From Corynebacterium aquilae DSM 44791 (lineage in GTDB: Bacteria > Actinomycetota > Actinomycetes > Mycobacteriales > Mycobacteriaceae), in NCBI RefSeq assembly GCF_001941445.1, contig NZ_CP009245.1, positions 1,449,992 through 1,513,991 on the forward strand: a DNA stretch of 64,000 nucleotides, given 5' to 3'. Numbering within the stretch: position 1 is the stretch's first letter; each line of letters opens with the position of its first letter. This document shows positions 63,504 through 64,000 of the stretch, one piece after another. Under the pieces are notes generated by a model that saw only the letters and a program-made list of their open reading frames with translations, did not search any database and was not told the origin of the DNA. Made by a program: the position numbers and the translations under genes.

Positions 63504-64000
63504 CTAGATGGTTGAGTGCTGTGTGACCGCCTGGTCTGGCGCTGCCGGCTGGGGTGCTGCGCTTTGACGGCGGCGCCAGGTTGACCATGCCGTGGTCACG
63601 ATGGTGAGGGCAACCACCACGCCAATGCCGAGATTAATTTCCTGCCACGGGGTGGTGTCCTCACGGACATCCGCCAGGAACGCCTGAGTTGAACTGATGT
63701 AGTCGGGATTGCCGTACATCGCTTTTTCGGCCTGCTCGATAGATTTCCGCGAGTACTGGTCGGAGACTACTGCCCCAGTTCCGGGGGACCGCACGATCAC
63801 AGTGTCCGCCCCGGTGCGCTGTTGAATTTCATAGGCAATGTCACGCAGGTCGGCAGGTTGCGCCGGGGTTCGATCGAGGACGACGATTTTCACATCTCCC
63901 ACACCGGTGCTGCGCGCCTGGTTGGTGATGTCGATCAGGCCGGCCTCGGTGCCGGGGTAGGCAGCTTCGAGACCATCGATCGCGACATTGTCGGCTTCGA
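63504..64000 (-). CDS. DUF6676 membrane protein (5' end outside window)
   Basis: At least 165 residues, open to the window edge; the frame continues upstream of the first possible internal start (EADNVAIDGLEAAYPG ... TGVGDVKIVVLD). The soluble part (VVLDRTPAQPADLRDIAYEIQQRTGADTVIVRSPGTGAVVSDQYSRKSIEQAEKAM) is followed by a C-terminal membrane helix (INLGIGVVVALTIVTTAWSTW) and RRRQ. It resembles mycobacterial Rv1476 and its relatives, which lie between aconitase and rip genes. Function unknown. It lies upstream of the RipA-like gene on the same strand but is separated by a terminator. Confidence 0.72.
   Translation of the reverse strand, partial: EADNVAIDGLEAAYPGTEAGLIDITNQARSTGVGDVKIVVLDRTPAQPADLRDIAYEIQQRTGADTVIVRSPGTGAVVSDQYSRKSIEQAEKAMYGNPDYISSTQAFLADVREDTTPWQEINLGIGVVVALTIVTTAWSTWRRRQSAAPQPAAPDQAVTQHSTI

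Noticed and set aside
63310..63588. Small proteins encoded on the minus strand in the region upstream of the RipA-like gene
   Set aside because: The frames overlap the DUF6676 terminator and its 3' end, lack a ribosome site and have skewed Pro/His/Arg composition.

Overview
This window is a stretch of actinobacterial chromosome of about 60% GC, most likely Corynebacterium or a close relative. The support is the joint presence of a mycothiol ligase (mshC), a complete pupylation locus with no 20S proteasome genes, an HtaA-type haem-binding domain, a RipA-like NlpC/P60 hydrolase beside ferrochelatase, and a gene order (arc-trmI-pepC-recB-aspA-hisG-hisE-metH-mshC-uppP-pyrD-meaB-mutB-mutA-hemH) that I recall as typical of Corynebacterium. 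I cannot name the species.

Layout. 1-2.8 kb: end of a cobalamin operon (cobM partial, cobL) and a short-chain dehydrogenase. 2.8-8.8 kb: Xaa-Pro peptidase, Ski2-like helicase HelY, TatC, TatA. 8.9-18.6 kb: pupylation locus on the minus strand (arc, dop, pup, pafA, fused pafBC), interrupted between dop and pup by a plus-strand gene for a secreted HtaA plus beta-propeller protein. 18.6-25.9 kb: tRNA methyltransferase, M18 aminopeptidase, a predicted Fe-S RecB-like nuclease, aspartase, hisG, hisE, HAD phosphatase. 26-30.9 kb: B12-dependent methionine synthase, rhodanese lipoprotein, acidic hypothetical protein. 30.9-36.9 kb: mshC, uppP, aldo/keto reductase-like protein, lipoprotein, pyrD. 37-41.6 kb: small membrane protein, PEBP protein, heterodimeric ABC exporter. 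41.7-45.2 kb: tRNA-Leu(GAG) followed by an IS481-family insertion that itself carries a nested IS1249-type insertion. 45.3-49 kb: YceI/MarR divergent pair, DinB-like protein, two membrane proteins. 49-54.6 kb: meaB, mutB, mutA. 55-64 kb: TVP38 membrane protein, HTH protein, DUF3097, hypothetical protein, secreted trypsin-like protease, ferrochelatase, RipA-like hydrolase, partial DUF6676 membrane protein.

How the genes work together. Three B12-linked functions share the window: cobL/cobM (corrin ring synthesis), metH, and methylmalonyl-CoA mutase with its chaperone MeaB. Pup is made with a C-terminal Gln, deamidated by Dop and ligated by PafA. The unfoldase ARC lacks the C-terminal proteasome-docking motif and no prcA/prcB genes are present, so pupylation here probably serves unfolding or release rather than degradation in a 20S core.

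The most interesting points are the precisely readable nested insertions at tRNA-Leu (15-bp and 8-bp target duplications, a 282-bp tandem duplication inside the inner IS), an ABC exporter pair whose two ATPase domains have lost complementary motifs, an aldo/keto reductase homologue with altered catalytic residues, the HtaA/propeller gene inside the pupylation locus, and the palindrome-bearing 0.9-kb region upstream of the RipA-like gene.
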